From Mucilaginibacter flavidus (GTDB lineage: Bacteria > Bacteroidota > Bacteroidia > Sphingobacteriales > Sphingobacteriaceae): DNA of 64,000 nt. The stretch covers positions 434,001 to 498,000 of the forward strand of contig NZ_JAMXOE010000002.1 in assembly GCF_024055575.1 (NCBI RefSeq). The letters run 5' to 3'. Under the pieces are notes generated by a model. That model was not told the DNA's origin and made no database searches. It worked only from the letters and a program-made list of their open reading frames with translations. This document shows positions 8,740 to 18,424 of this stretch, piece after piece. The first letter of the stretch is position 1. Each line of letters opens with the position of its first letter. The translations under genes were made by a program, and so were the position numbers.

Positions 8740-9318
8740 TTAATTTTGGTTCAAAAGTAAAAAAACATACAGACAAATCCACATAATATCGAGAAAATGC
8801 CAAAAAATAGATGCCATTTCGATCTTAAATATATTCTTAACCTGCGGTATGTTCCTGTAAGTGGCTAATACTGTATTTAATAGTACCAGTAAGCCTGCTA
8901 TAACGTGTAAAAAATGTATGCCGCTAAACACGTAAATAAATGAACGTGCGGCATTAGGGTTTGAAAAAAACACCTGCATTTTTATTAAAACCAGCCAAGC
9001 GTTAATCTGCAGGGCCAAAAATGCAATCCCTAAAAAAAGCGTGAGCCATAAGTATAAACGTTGTTGGGCTAACTGCAAACCTTTCGCGGCTTTTTTTGCC
9101 ATTATTAAGGTTAGGCTGCTAAGCGTTAAAACAACCGTGCTATATATGAATGCGTTCGGCAACAATACCTGCAAGGCATGCCCGCGGCCGCCAACGTATA
9201 CTATAAAACCGCTCATAAACCCCATAAAAAGCAGGAACGATGTGAATATGAATATCCACATGTTGAACTTTTTAGCACCGAGGTTTTGTTTGTCTTCCTG
9301 TTGTATTTGAGCCATCAT
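8740..9318 (-). CDS. Second, shorter cytochrome c oxidase subunit III
   Basis: 192 residues, five hydrophobic segments. YVFSGIHFLHVIAGLLVL and FWHFLDIMWICLYVFL match the two C-terminal signatures of subunit III. The start overlaps the stop of the heme O synthase gene by 4 bases (ATGA), a typical translational coupling. Paired subunit III genes are common in Bacteroidota oxidase loci, and which copy sits in the assembled enzyme cannot be told from sequence. A start one codon later (MAQIQQ) is equally possible. Confidence 0.9.
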   Translation of the reverse strand: MMAQIQQEDKQNLGAKKFNMWIFIFTSFLLFMGFMSGFIVYVGGRGHALQVLLPNAFIYSTVVLTLSSLTLIMAKKAAKGLQLAQQRLYLWLTLFLGIAFLALQINAWLVLIKMQVFFSNPNAARSFIYVFSGIHFLHVIAGLLVLLNTVLATYRNIPQVKNIFKIEMASIFWHFLDIMWICLYVFLLLNQN

Positions 9319-10178
9319 TTCACTTTTCCTATAAAATCAAATAAAAACATTAACTGCACTATCGGCAGGTAAAAAAAGGAACCGTACATCAGTTTTTTTG
9401 CTGATGGAATTTCCAAATCTTTTAATAGCTTAAATGCCATGTATAAAAACAATAAGCTGCATATTAACGAAACCACGCCAACATAATAACCGCCATAGCC
9501 ATAGTATGTCGGCAATAAACTTACCGGTAACAATATTATAGTGGATGCAAAGGTAAAAATTGCACTCGTTAAATTTCTTTTTCCGGATGGCAACAGCCTG
9601 AAACCCGCCAATTTATAGTCGTCATCAAGTACCCAGGCAATAGCCCAGAAATGCGGGAATTGCCACACAAACTGTATACCGAACAGGATTAACGCGATAT
9701 TATCGATCTGCGGATGCGCGGCAACGTAACCAATAAGCGGTGGCAATGCCCCGGGTATAGCGCCCACAAAAACTGCTATTGGCGATTTCCGCTTTAATGG
9801 CGTATAAGCAAATGCATATAACAAAACCGAAAATACTGATAAATATCCCGCTGTTAAGTTAAGCCCGCCTAACAATATGGTACCGGCTATGCCCATAAAC
9901 AAGCCTATTACAAGGCCTTGCCCGTTGGTCATCCTACCTGATGGCATTGGCCGGTCCATGGTTCGCTTCATTAGCTTATCAAGGTCCTTCTCTATAATTT
10001 CGTTAAAGCAATTGGCCGCTGCAGTTACTAAAAACCCGCCACCTATCAGCTTCAGCCAGTTCATCCAGTCGATATGACCGTTAACCTTACTGCCGATTAA
10101 AAATGATATGGATGCCGAAAACACCACCAAAAAGGTGAGCCTTAATTTTATCAGCTTTGAAAAATCGCTCCAAATCAT
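9315..10178 (-). CDS. ctaB: Heme O synthase (protoheme IX farnesyltransferase)
   Basis: 287 residues, about nine membrane segments, UbiA prenyltransferase superfamily. The aspartate-rich motif AANCFNEIIEKDLDKLMKRT (residues about 55-74) binds the farnesyl diphosphate magnesium complex, and the second conserved loop DDDYKLAGFRLLP follows the FWAIAW helix. It converts heme B to heme O, the first step to the heme A used by the oxidase encoded beside it. It overlaps the CtaA gene by 4 bases upstream and the short subunit III gene by 4 bases downstream. Also called CyoE. Confidence 0.94.
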   Translation of the reverse strand: MIWSDFSKLIKLRLTFLVVFSASISFLIGSKVNGHIDWMNWLKLIGGGFLVTAAANCFNEIIEKDLDKLMKRTMDRPMPSGRMTNGQGLVIGLFMGIAGTILLGGLNLTAGYLSVFSVLLYAFAYTPLKRKSPIAVFVGAIPGALPPLIGYVAAHPQIDNIALILFGIQFVWQFPHFWAIAWVLDDDYKLAGFRLLPSGKRNLTSAIFTFASTIILLPVSLLPTYYGYGGYYVGVVSLICSLLFLYMAFKLLKDLEIPSAKKLMYGSFFYLPIVQLMFLFDFIGKVK

Positions 10179-11233
10179 CCGTGCATCCCCCCTTTAACCG
10201 ACCGGTACAAATTCAACATCAAGTAAAACTGCGCCCCAAAAACCAACGTTGCCAGCAGCACGTGTGCAGCCTGCGCAACCGGTGGCAAAGCCCAGTACGA
10301 CAATACTATACCGGTAACTATTTGCAGCATTATCATTAAAAACGCAAAGCTCATTATTTGTTGCTGTATAGAGTGGCGGCTAAATGTTTTCCTAACCAAA
10401 GCATACAATACTATATTGGCTATAAAAACAATAATAGCTACATCGCGGTGCTGGGTAAAAATGGTGCCTGCATTGCTTATCCAGTCGTCGCGGTAACCGC
10501 CTTGCAAGTGGCCTGCAACAGCATCAATTTTTTCGCGCACTTCACTGCCGAATGCAATTTGTACTATGCTTACTATTAAAGCAAGTAACGTTACAACATG
10601 TACCAGCGGATTAACTGTTAATCCCGGCCTGCCGTCAACACGAGCCAGGTGGTAAGTAGCAATAGCAAGCGCCAGTATAGCCAGTGCAAGCAACATGTGC
10701 ACGGTAACTATCCACGCTACAAGGTTTGTTGAAACTACTATAGAGCCCAGCCAACCCTGGAAACCTACCAGGATAACGTTCAGTATACTTAAAAAAGGTA
10801 TCCATTTAGTATCGGCGCGATAAGCAAATGCATAAATGGCCGTTGCGATTAAAAACAAACCCGATAACGCACCTATAAGCCTGTTTATGTATTCTGTCCA
10901 GGTTTTAACAGCGTTAAAATCTTCAGGTACCAATATTGAACGGTCTTCACGAATCCGTTTAGCTAAATCACTGTAACCAAACACATCTAATGTTTTTGCA
11001 AAACGTTGATTTTTAGCCAGCCGGCCGGCAACGTATTCTTGCTTATAATCTTTAGGTAGTTCGTTTACATTCGTCGGCGGTACATACCTCCCGAAACATT
11101 TCGGCCAGTCCGGGCATCCCATTCCCGACCCCGTGCTGCGTACAACTCCACCGGCAAGTATCAATATAAACAGCAGGATTATTGTAGCGAGGTTAATTTT
11201 CTGGAACCGGATTTTCGACGTGGATGTCCTCAT
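10175..11233 (-). CDS. ctaA: Heme A synthase, COX15/CtaA family
   Basis: 352 residues with eight predicted membrane segments in two four-helix halves. The first half has GGVVRSTGSGMGCPDWPKCFGRYVP, the conserved extracytoplasmic loop with the cysteine pair, and EYINRLIGALSG with a heme-ligand His. The second half has FTQHRDVAIIVF and PPVAQAAHVLLATL with further heme-ligand His residues. A longer hydrophilic loop (about 50-115) separates the first two helices. It oxidises heme O to heme A. The coxI gene ends 162 bases upstream across a word-repeat spacer, so it may depend on readthrough or its own promoter. Confidence 0.93.
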   Translation of the reverse strand: MRTSTSKIRFQKINLATIILLFILILAGGVVRSTGSGMGCPDWPKCFGRYVPPTNVNELPKDYKQEYVAGRLAKNQRFAKTLDVFGYSDLAKRIREDRSILVPEDFNAVKTWTEYINRLIGALSGLFLIATAIYAFAYRADTKWIPFLSILNVILVGFQGWLGSIVVSTNLVAWIVTVHMLLALAILALAIATYHLARVDGRPGLTVNPLVHVVTLLALIVSIVQIAFGSEVREKIDAVAGHLQGGYRDDWISNAGTIFTQHRDVAIIVFIANIVLYALVRKTFSRHSIQQQIMSFAFLMIMLQIVTGIVLSYWALPPVAQAAHVLLATLVFGAQFYLMLNLYRSVKGGMHG

Positions 11234-11234
11234 G

Positions 11235-11398
11235 TTAAGTCTTAAGTCCTAAGTCTTAAGTCCCAGGCCATAGTGGCATGGGGCAAAGGCTCAAAAACAA
11301 TATATTTCATCAAAGTATCCAAATAATTAGTCCCAAGGCATAAGCAAAGCTTTATTAAACTTAATACTTACGACTCAGGACTAAAGACTCAGGACTTA
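11235..11398. repeat. Intergenic inverted repeat of AAGTCTTAAGTCC words
   Basis: The left end (11235-11264) holds tandem AAGTCTT/AAGTCC words, and the right end (11361-11398) holds their complements (GACTCAGGACT repeated). They lie 97 bases apart and fill the spacer between coxI and ctaA. The right arm runs into the coxI stop codon at 11396-11398. The same word family recurs at 40271-40384 and near 55594-55633. Confidence 0.65.
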
Positions 11399-13282
11399 TT
11401 TTACCGCTTCGTTAGCTTTTTGCGCATCAGTCCATTTGGTGTGCTCTGCCAAACCGCCCGGGTTATCCTCAAAGTCATGAGGAAGGTTCGAACTCATGGT
11501 TTGTGAAAACGGTATGTGCTGCGGTATAAAATCTTCATCATGTCCCGGCTTGCTGTAATCATATGGCCAACGGTAAACGGTAGGTATCTCTCCTATCCAG
11601 TTGCCATGGTGATGCTCAATTGGCGCAGTCCACTCAAGTGTGTTGGAATTCCATGGGTTTTGAACGGTTTTCTTACCCCAGAAAATAGAATGAATAAAGT
11701 TGTATGCGAAAGCAAGCTGTGCAATACCGGCCATAATAGCCGACCACGTAATAAATACGTTAACAGTTAACCAGTGCTTCATCGATTCAAACTCGGTAAA
11801 GGCATAGTAACGGCGTGGTACACCTTCAAGACCCATAAAGTGCATCGGGAAGAATACCAGGTAAGCGCCGATAAATGTTAACCAAAAGTGCAGGTAACCC
11901 AAACGCTCATCCATCATACGGCGGAACATTTTAGGGAACCAATGATAAACCCCGGCAAGCATACCAAATATAGCCGCCGATCCCATTACAAGGTGGAAGT
12001 GGGCAACAACAAAGTAAGTATCGTGCAGATTGATATCCAAAGCAGCGTTACCCAGAAAGATACCTGTTAAACCACCAGAGATAAAGAACGATACCATGCC
12101 GATTGCAAAAAGCATAGCCGGCGTAAAGCGGATATTACCGCGCCATAACGTGGCCAACCAGTTGAATGTTTTTACCGCCGACGGCACCGCGATAATCAGC
12201 GTCGTTATCATAAACACACCGCCCAGGAACGGATTCATACCCGTTACAAACATGTGGTGTCCCCATACGATAAATGATAATACCGAAATACCAATTAATG
12301 AGTAAACCATTGCATGGTAACCAAATATTGGCTTGCGTGAGTTTACCGACAGTACTTCTGACGAAAGACCCATCGCAGGCATAATTACTATATACACCTC
12401 GGGGTGACCCAGGAACCAGAATAAGTGTTGGAACAATATCGGGCTGCCGCCTTCGTAAGGCTGAACTGAACCGTTAAGAACGATGTCTGACAAGTAAAAG
12501 CTGGTACCGGCGCTGCGGTCAAAAATAAGCAACACAACACCTGCAACTAATACCGGGAATGACAATACACCCAATACAGCAGTAAGGAACAAAGCCCAAA
12601 CTGTTAACGGCATTTTCCAAAGGTCCATACCTTTAGTACGCATGTTTAATACCGTGCTGATATAGTTGATACCACCCATTAACTGCGATGCAATAAACAT
12701 CACCATACTTACCAGCCACAGCGTCATACCCATCCCTGAACCAGGCATAGATTTTGGCAGTGCTGACAATGGCGGATAAATTGTCCAGCCACCGCTTGCA
12801 GGGCCGCTTTGTACAAAGAAAGATGACAGCATTACTATACTGGCCATCAAAAAGAACCAATACGAAAGCATATTAACAAACGGCGATGCCATATCACGTG
12901 CACCAATCTGAAGCGGGATCAACAAGTTCGCAAATGTACCGCTCAAACCTGCAGTTAATACAAAGAATACCATGATGGTACCGTGGATTGTTACCAGCGA
13001 CATATAAAAATCGGCACTGATACGGCCGTTTGGCGCAAAATGACCAAGCAATGTTGTCAGAAACGGAAATGATTTTTCCGGGTAAGCCAGCTGAATCCTG
13101 AATAATATCGACAGCGACATGGCAATGAAGGCCATGATAATCCCTGTAACAAGGAATTGCTTGGCGATATATTTATGATCCTGGCTAAATACGTATGTAT
13201 TAAGAAAAGTTGCTTTATGATGGTGTTCGTGACTTTCTTCGTGGTGTACTACTCCGTGATCGTGAACTGCTAATGTTGACAT
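11396..13282 (-). CDS. ctaD: Cytochrome c oxidase subunit I
   Basis: 628 residues, twelve-plus transmembrane helices. Catalytic-centre motifs are all present: VTIHGTIMVFFVLTAG with the low-spin heme ligand His, WFLGHPEVYIVIMP with the CuB His and cross-linked Tyr, WGHHMFVTGM with the two further CuB histidines, and HDTYFVVAHFHLVMG with the high-spin and second low-spin heme ligands. The first 30 residues and the C-terminal extension are His-rich and hydrophilic. The protein reduces O2 to water and pumps protons in the inner membrane. With CtaA and CtaB alongside, an aa3-type enzyme is expected. It starts 17 bases after the subunit II gene. Confidence 0.96.
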   Translation of the reverse strand: MSTLAVHDHGVVHHEESHEHHHKATFLNTYVFSQDHKYIAKQFLVTGIIMAFIAMSLSILFRIQLAYPEKSFPFLTTLLGHFAPNGRISADFYMSLVTIHGTIMVFFVLTAGLSGTFANLLIPLQIGARDMASPFVNMLSYWFFLMASIVMLSSFFVQSGPASGGWTIYPPLSALPKSMPGSGMGMTLWLVSMVMFIASQLMGGINYISTVLNMRTKGMDLWKMPLTVWALFLTAVLGVLSFPVLVAGVVLLIFDRSAGTSFYLSDIVLNGSVQPYEGGSPILFQHLFWFLGHPEVYIVIMPAMGLSSEVLSVNSRKPIFGYHAMVYSLIGISVLSFIVWGHHMFVTGMNPFLGGVFMITTLIIAVPSAVKTFNWLATLWRGNIRFTPAMLFAIGMVSFFISGGLTGIFLGNAALDINLHDTYFVVAHFHLVMGSAAIFGMLAGVYHWFPKMFRRMMDERLGYLHFWLTFIGAYLVFFPMHFMGLEGVPRRYYAFTEFESMKHWLTVNVFITWSAIMAGIAQLAFAYNFIHSIFWGKKTVQNPWNSNTLEWTAPIEHHHGNWIGEIPTVYRWPYDYSKPGHDEDFIPQHIPFSQTMSSNLPHDFEDNPGGLAEHTKWTDAQKANEAVK

Positions 13283-13298
13283 AATCGTTACTCTTATA

Positions 13299-14480
13299 TT
13301 AATTGTTTACCGCTAACCTGTTTGACGCTGATACCTGGTTTGCAGGCTTACTATCAGCAACGTGCAACTCTTTTCTTAACTGGTCGCTTAAGTATGGTTT
13401 TTGTTTTGTTATCCAATCCTGATATTCAGCTTGCGAAACAACACGCACTACTTTTTGCATGTTCCAGTGTCCCGATCCGCATATTTTGTTACAATAAAGC
13501 AAATATTCAAAATTAGCGTTGCCGGTTATCATCCGCATTTTCGCGGTTGTGATAGTAGGTACAAATTTAAAAAAGGTGGGCAAGCCCGGCACAGCATTTT
13601 GCTGCAACCTAAAGTGAGGCATGTAAACGCTGTGTATAACGTCTTGCGCATGAATATTTAATCTTATCGATTTGTCAACAGGCACAACAAGCGTATCTGC
13701 TGAAAGATCATCGAAACTGTGGCGGTCTTTAAAATCTACGCCCAACTTATTGGCTGCTGTAGTAAGCCTGAAGTTAAGCGAGCCTAATTCTCCGTCGGCA
13801 CCAGGATAACGAATTTCCCAGGCAAACTGGTGACCGGTAACGTCAATGTTTATATCGCCTTTTTGCTGAGAACTGTTCTCTACCCTTTGCCAGGTAAAAA
13901 ATCCGAATACAACTAATATGGTTAAAACTATGGCAGGGATAATTGTCCATACCTTCTCAATAGTATTATTGTGCGGAAGGAAATGAGCTTTACGCTTATC
14001 GGAACCCCTGTAAACGAATGCGAAACCAAAAAGGCAAATTTGTGTAATAACAAATACTATTAGCGTTAAAATAGTTGTTGTGGTAAACATATCGTCAATT
14101 GAACCACCGTGGGCCGATGCCGACTCAGGTAACTTCATAGCTCCCTGCACTGTTAACGACCAATACGCACCATATATGCCTGCTACTATAAATATCGCAC
14201 AGCAAATGCCCATAACGCCATTCCAGTTTATGCCTTTTTTACCTTGCATTTTTTGGGTAAGGTCATAAACCCTTAATATTTTACCCACTATCGCAACACA
14301 AACTGCTGCAACTAAAAACAGTAGTACATAATAAGCAATCCCCGTCCACATGGCGCCTTTATCAACCGTGGCAGCATCGCCCTGCGCTGGAGTTTGCGCC
14401 ATCAGGTTGGTGCCAAACAGCACGAACGCTGCAAAAAGCGATAGTGTTTTTTTAGAATTTATTAGATGTTTGAATCCCAT
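13299..14480 (-). CDS. ctaC: Cytochrome c oxidase subunit II (CuA, no heme c domain)
   Basis: 393 residues from the ATG at 14480 (MGFKHLINSKK). The open frame extends to a TTG at 14528, but the ATG is followed by a clear signal sequence. After the signal come additional N-terminal membrane segments and then the usual hairpin. The periplasmic cupredoxin domain has HQFAWEIRYPG, VIHSVYMPHFRLQQNAVPG and the CuA ligand set CNKICGSGHWNM. There is no CxxCH, so electrons must arrive from a separate cytochrome, probably the act complex or its heme c domains. A TATTTTTG box at 14524-14517 suggests an internal promoter before this gene. Confidence 0.94.
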   Translation of the reverse strand: MGFKHLINSKKTLSLFAAFVLFGTNLMAQTPAQGDAATVDKGAMWTGIAYYVLLFLVAAVCVAIVGKILRVYDLTQKMQGKKGINWNGVMGICCAIFIVAGIYGAYWSLTVQGAMKLPESASAHGGSIDDMFTTTTILTLIVFVITQICLFGFAFVYRGSDKRKAHFLPHNNTIEKVWTIIPAIVLTILVVFGFFTWQRVENSSQQKGDINIDVTGHQFAWEIRYPGADGELGSLNFRLTTAANKLGVDFKDRHSFDDLSADTLVVPVDKSIRLNIHAQDVIHSVYMPHFRLQQNAVPGLPTFFKFVPTITTAKMRMITGNANFEYLLYCNKICGSGHWNMQKVVRVVSQAEYQDWITKQKPYLSDQLRKELHVADSKPANQVSASNRLAVNN

Positions 14481-14516
14481 TTTATTGGTTGTTTGGTATT
14501 CTTTTTTATTAAAGTG

Positions 14517-14524
14517 CAAAAATA
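14517..14524 (-). promoter_or_regulatory. Candidate internal promoter (-7 box) before ctaC
   Basis: TATTTTTG on the minus strand matches the Bacteroidota TAnnTTTG -7 consensus and lies 37 bases upstream of the subunit II ATG, just after the actF stop codon. No good -33 TTG was found, so support is partial. If real, the oxidase half could be transcribed independently of the act half. Confidence 0.35.
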
Positions 14525-14531
14525 ACAATTA

Positions 14532-15806
14532 TTATATGTGATGATGAAGGCTCTCCTCCAGCAACGGATGTTTTTTAGGTATAAGCGATTTAAATCTGCT
14601 TAACGCGGTACCAAACATCAGTACAAATAAGCCTGCAAAGCCAACAAACACTGCAATATCTATGGGGCTCAATATATTGTACCATTCTGTTCCACCACTA
14701 ACGCCTATCGTTCCGGGCATAATCATCTGCCAGTAATCAAGCCAGTGACCACATATCAATATAACGCATGCCACCTGCAACACTGCTACCTTACGTTTCG
14801 AGTCGCGCGACATTAAAGTTAACAAAGGGGCAAGGAAGTTGATCACAATGTTTAACCAAAACCACGGTTTAAATTGCGGCTCCCACCTGCGGTAGAAATA
14901 AGCGGCCTCTTCAGGAATATTGGCATACCAGGTAAGCAGGAATTGTGCAAACCACAGGTAAGTCCAGAACACCGAGAAACCAAACATCAACTGGCCAAGA
15001 TTATGCAAGTGATCATCTGTAACCCATTGCATGTAACCCGCCTTTCGTAAAAGTATCAGCGATAACGTAATAACCGACAAACCGCTAACCCAAAGGGCTG
15101 CAAAGTTGTACCAGCCAAACATGGTTGAAAACCAGTGTGCCTCTAAACTCATGATGGTATCAAAAGCAAACAAAGGAACAGTAAAGCCAAATATTAGAAG
15201 GAACAATACCGACATCTTGAAGCTTTTGTTGTAGTTAAACATACCACCCAGTTCATCTTCATTTTGCGAGTATTTTACCAGCATACGGCCAATAAGCGCG
15301 TAACTGCCAAGGTAAATTACCAGGCGAGTTAAAAAGAATGTTTTATTTAAGTATCCTGATTTGGCAGTAATAATAGCGTCGTAATTTTCATTTCCCTTAA
15401 GGGTTACACCTTTAAGCGCCCATAACTTATACAGATAAGGTAGTTCAGTTATCTTACCTTCTTCGTTAGGGCCCTGGTGAGTTAAAAATAAGCCGGCAAC
15501 TATAATTGCAAGTAAAATTAAACCTGCGTAAGGTAAAACCTTTGCAAATGCCTGCGGAACGCGTAAAACAGCAGTCGACCATCCGGCCTGTGCCACATAT
15601 TGCACCGCGCAAAAGAAAATACCGCAAATGCATACACAGCTTATGTAATAGCCGTTTAATAGTAAGTCGGCAAAAGTGCGTTCTCCATTCCCTGTCAGGA
15701 AGCCGGCAAGTAATCCAACCACGCCTACAAGGATCATGATCAGGCTCCAGGTTTTGGCCCTGCCTTTAAATTCAAATTGCCCGTCGAAACTATGAGAAGT
15801 ATTCAT
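14532..15806 (-). CDS. actF: Alternative complex III subunit ActF (membrane subunit)
   Basis: 424 residues with about ten hydrophobic segments and no redox motif. It begins MNTSHSFDGQFEFKGRAKTW and carries membrane segments through to a His-rich C-terminus (ESLHHHI). In alternative complex III the NrfD-like ActC and the related ActF form the membrane arm. Position after ActE, length and topology all fit ActF. The gene starts 12 bases after the actE stop. Confidence 0.9.
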   Translation of the reverse strand: MNTSHSFDGQFEFKGRAKTWSLIMILVGVVGLLAGFLTGNGERTFADLLLNGYYISCVCICGIFFCAVQYVAQAGWSTAVLRVPQAFAKVLPYAGLILLAIIVAGLFLTHQGPNEEGKITELPYLYKLWALKGVTLKGNENYDAIITAKSGYLNKTFFLTRLVIYLGSYALIGRMLVKYSQNEDELGGMFNYNKSFKMSVLFLLIFGFTVPLFAFDTIMSLEAHWFSTMFGWYNFAALWVSGLSVITLSLILLRKAGYMQWVTDDHLHNLGQLMFGFSVFWTYLWFAQFLLTWYANIPEEAAYFYRRWEPQFKPWFWLNIVINFLAPLLTLMSRDSKRKVAVLQVACVILICGHWLDYWQMIMPGTIGVSGGTEWYNILSPIDIAVFVGFAGLFVLMFGTALSRFKSLIPKKHPLLEESLHHHI

Positions 15807-15818
15807 TAATAATTCAGC

Positions 15819-16394
15819 TTATAAAGTTTGTAAATGGTGAACATACATAATTACTTTCCAGCGCTCTTTCGGCTCCAGCTGTGATGCGTATGAACCCATA
15901 GCGTTTAAACCGTAAGTAATAGTATGATAAATTTTACCGTCCGTAAGGTCTTTCATGGCGCCACCGCGCGACGAATTGCCTTTTGAATATGACGGCGGCG
16001 GCGGATAACCGTGCGCTACCACCAAACCATCACCCTGACCTGTTACACCATGGCATGGTGAGCAAAAGTGCTCGAATAATAGCTTGCCATCAGCATAGTT
16101 AGCCTGAGTTTGCGGTAATGTAGTTTTTACTTCAAGGCTGGCTTTTTCGTAGCCATCTTTTGTATTCGGATAATCAAACCTTACAAAACCAAGCGGGGTT
16201 GTACCTGCAGGTGGCAGTTGGGCGGTTTTACCATCCTTAAAATTGTCGTTCTTCTGGTCGGGGTCGTATGCAATGTGCTCATACATATTGGGAGCGTATT
16301 CCCATCCGGTACTCCTCTTATCCTTGCACGATGATATAATTACTGTTGCAACAATAGCAATAACCGTTATGCCCAATATTTTACTTTTATTCAT
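15819..16394 (-). CDS. actE: Alternative complex III subunit ActE, monoheme cytochrome c lipoprotein
   Basis: 191 residues from the ATG at 16394 (MNKSKILGITV); an ATG three codons earlier at 16403 is the alternative. The start lies inside the end of actD in either case (8 or 17 bases of overlap). A signal sequence ends in a lipobox (VIISSC), so the protein is probably anchored through a lipidated cysteine. CSPCH near residue 111 with a downstream Met-rich region (AMGSYA) binds one heme c. In the complex ActE accepts electrons from ActA and passes them on to the oxidase. Confidence 0.92.
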   Translation of the reverse strand: MNKSKILGITVIAIVATVIISSCKDKRSTGWEYAPNMYEHIAYDPDQKNDNFKDGKTAQLPPAGTTPLGFVRFDYPNTKDGYEKASLEVKTTLPQTQANYADGKLLFEHFCSPCHGVTGQGDGLVVAHGYPPPPSYSKGNSSRGGAMKDLTDGKIYHTITYGLNAMGSYASQLEPKERWKVIMYVHHLQTL

Positions 16395-16923
16395 AGCTAA
16401 CATATTTTCTGTCGTTATGCTTAACTTCTACTGCTCCTGCTTCTTTTAATAAATTCGTGATATCCTCGTGTGGGATGTTGCCCTTTGCGTCAATGGCAAT
16501 AACAAACCTGTCGTCGGTTGCCCTCAGTTCCATCACACGTGGCGTGCGGCCCGGGAAAAGGTGCGTCGCATAAAAAAATGTCAACACCATACCAAAAGCG
16601 GTAAATAGAACTGTCCACTCAAACGTGATAGGAACAAAATCCGGAACAGCAAATGCCGGTTTACCACCAATGTTCATTGGCCAATCCTGCACCAGCATGA
16701 AATAAGCCATGCTGAAAATGGTTGTACCACCAAGGCAACCGAACATAAATGCTGCATAACCTAAACGCGAATCCTTAATGCCAAGCTTCTTTTCAATGCC
16801 GTGTATTGGCATAGGGGTGTAAACATCGTAAATAGGCACGCTGTTTTTCTGTAGCGTATCAATCCCGTGCATCAGCTCATCAGGATCTGCAAAAAGGCCT
16901 AAAATATATTTTGTGGTGCTCAT
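16387..16923 (-). CDS. actD: Alternative complex III subunit ActD (DUF3341)
   Basis: 178 residues with two membrane segments (near 58-82 and 100-122) between soluble ends. The opening KYILGLFADPDELMHGIDTLQ and IYDVYTPMPIHGIEKKLG are typical of DUF3341, the small membrane subunit of alternative complex III that carries no cofactor. It starts 2 bases after the actC stop and overlaps actE, indicating tight translational coupling. Confidence 0.92.
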   Translation of the reverse strand: MSTTKYILGLFADPDELMHGIDTLQKNSVPIYDVYTPMPIHGIEKKLGIKDSRLGYAAFMFGCLGGTTIFSMAYFMLVQDWPMNIGGKPAFAVPDFVPITFEWTVLFTAFGMVLTFFYATHLFPGRTPRVMELRATDDRFVIAIDAKGNIPHEDITNLLKEAGAVEVKHNDRKYVSYE

Positions 16924-16925
16924 TT

Positions 16926-18398
16926 TTATGCTTTTTTGTAATCTTTAATATTAACACTGTCAAACGATGTTAACGCGTCTTTGTAAAAATCGACCTGCTC
17001 ACTATCCAAACCGCCATGTGCAATCAGCTTCTTCTTGGCTTGCTCGCTGCTGCTCTTCAATATCAGTTTTACTTCGGCCATTGCTATTGACGGCAATACG
17101 CGGATGAATAACAGGAACATGGTAAAGAATAAACCTATTGAACCGATAAAAACGCTCACGTCAACCCAGGTTGGATAAAACATAGCCCAGCTTGATGGTA
17201 CAAAGTCGCGGTGCAGGGAAACAACGATGATTACAAATCGCTCAAACCACATACCGATATTTACCACGATAGACAGTACCCATGAAATTGGGATATTTGT
17301 ACGTATTTTTTTGAACCACATTAACTGGGTCATCAATACGTTACAGCCGTACATCATACAACCAGCCCACCAGTATGGCCCTATAAACCTGTTAAGGAAT
17401 GTATATTGCTCGTATTCGCCGGCAGAGTAGTAGGCGATGAAAAACTCTGTTAAATAAGCCACACCTACTATCGAACCTGTTAAAAGGATGATTTTGTTCA
17501 TCGCTTCAATGTGGAACATAGTGATGTAGTTTTCAAGTCCTAATACCTTACGGGTAACCAGCAACAGTGTTTGCACCATGGCGAAACCCGAGAAGATAGC
17601 ACCCGCAACGAAATATGGCGGGAATATAGTAGTATGCCATCCCGGTTCAAGGGATGTGGCAAAGTCCATGGATACAATAGTGTGTACTGATAATACCAGC
17701 GGCGTTGATATACCGGCCAAAATCAAACAAACGGTTTCAAAACGCTGCCAGGTTTTAACTGAACCTGTCCAGCCGAATGACAATACCGAATATATTTTTT
17801 GGCGGATACCTGTAGCACGGTCACGAATAGTTGCCAAATCGGGCAATAAACCTGTGTACCAGAAAACTAATGATACCGAGAAGTAAGTTGATATCGCGAA
17901 CACGTCCCAGATAAGCGGTGAGTTAAAGTTAACCCATAACGAACCGTACTGGTTAGGGATTGGTAACGAGAACAAAGCCATCCATGGGCGGCCCATGTGA
18001 GCCAAAATGTAAGTGGCTGCGCAAATTACCGCGAAGATTGTCATCGCTTCGGCCGAGCGGTTAATGGAGTTACGCCAGTTTTGACGGAACAGTAAAAGGA
18101 TTGCCGAAATAAGCGTTCCGGCGTGACCAATACCTACCCACCACACGAAACCGGTAATGTCCCAGGCCCAGCCTACTGTTTTATTTAAACCCCAGGCGCC
18201 TAACCCGTTCCAGAACGTGTAGCTTATTGCAAACACCCAAAGGCATGCGCCTAATGATGCTACAGTAAAACCTATCCACCACGCTTTACCGGGCATATTT
18301 TCTACAGGGCGAAGTACATCATTCGTTATTTGGGCGTAGGTAATGTTCTCGCCCGTAATTAACGGTTCCCTGATTATCGATTCACTATGAGATGCCAT
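16926..18398 (-). CDS. actC: Alternative complex III subunit ActC (NrfD-like quinol-binding membrane protein)
   Basis: 490 residues, ten predicted transmembrane helices, NrfD/PsrC family. Recognisable segments are WWVGIGHAGTLISAILLL, HMGRPWMALFSLPIPNQYGSLWVNFNSPLIWD and MWFERFVIIVVSLHRDFVPS, which surround the expected menaquinol site at the periplasmic side. It oxidises menaquinol and passes electrons to the ActB iron-sulfur clusters. It lies 26 bases after actB. Confidence 0.94.
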   Translation of the reverse strand: MASHSESIIREPLITGENITYAQITNDVLRPVENMPGKAWWIGFTVASLGACLWVFAISYTFWNGLGAWGLNKTVGWAWDITGFVWWVGIGHAGTLISAILLLFRQNWRNSINRSAEAMTIFAVICAATYILAHMGRPWMALFSLPIPNQYGSLWVNFNSPLIWDVFAISTYFSVSLVFWYTGLLPDLATIRDRATGIRQKIYSVLSFGWTGSVKTWQRFETVCLILAGISTPLVLSVHTIVSMDFATSLEPGWHTTIFPPYFVAGAIFSGFAMVQTLLLVTRKVLGLENYITMFHIEAMNKIILLTGSIVGVAYLTEFFIAYYSAGEYEQYTFLNRFIGPYWWAGCMMYGCNVLMTQLMWFKKIRTNIPISWVLSIVVNIGMWFERFVIIVVSLHRDFVPSSWAMFYPTWVDVSVFIGSIGLFFTMFLLFIRVLPSIAMAEVKLILKSSSEQAKKKLIAHGGLDSEQVDFYKDALTSFDSVNIKDYKKA

Positions 18399-18424
18399 AT
18401 TCTATTTTCTCTCTCTTGTATAAT

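Noticed and set aside
11235-11398. Word repeats as a CRISPR array
   Set aside because: The words are short, degenerate and in opposite orientation at the two ends, with no regular spacers and no cas gene in the window.
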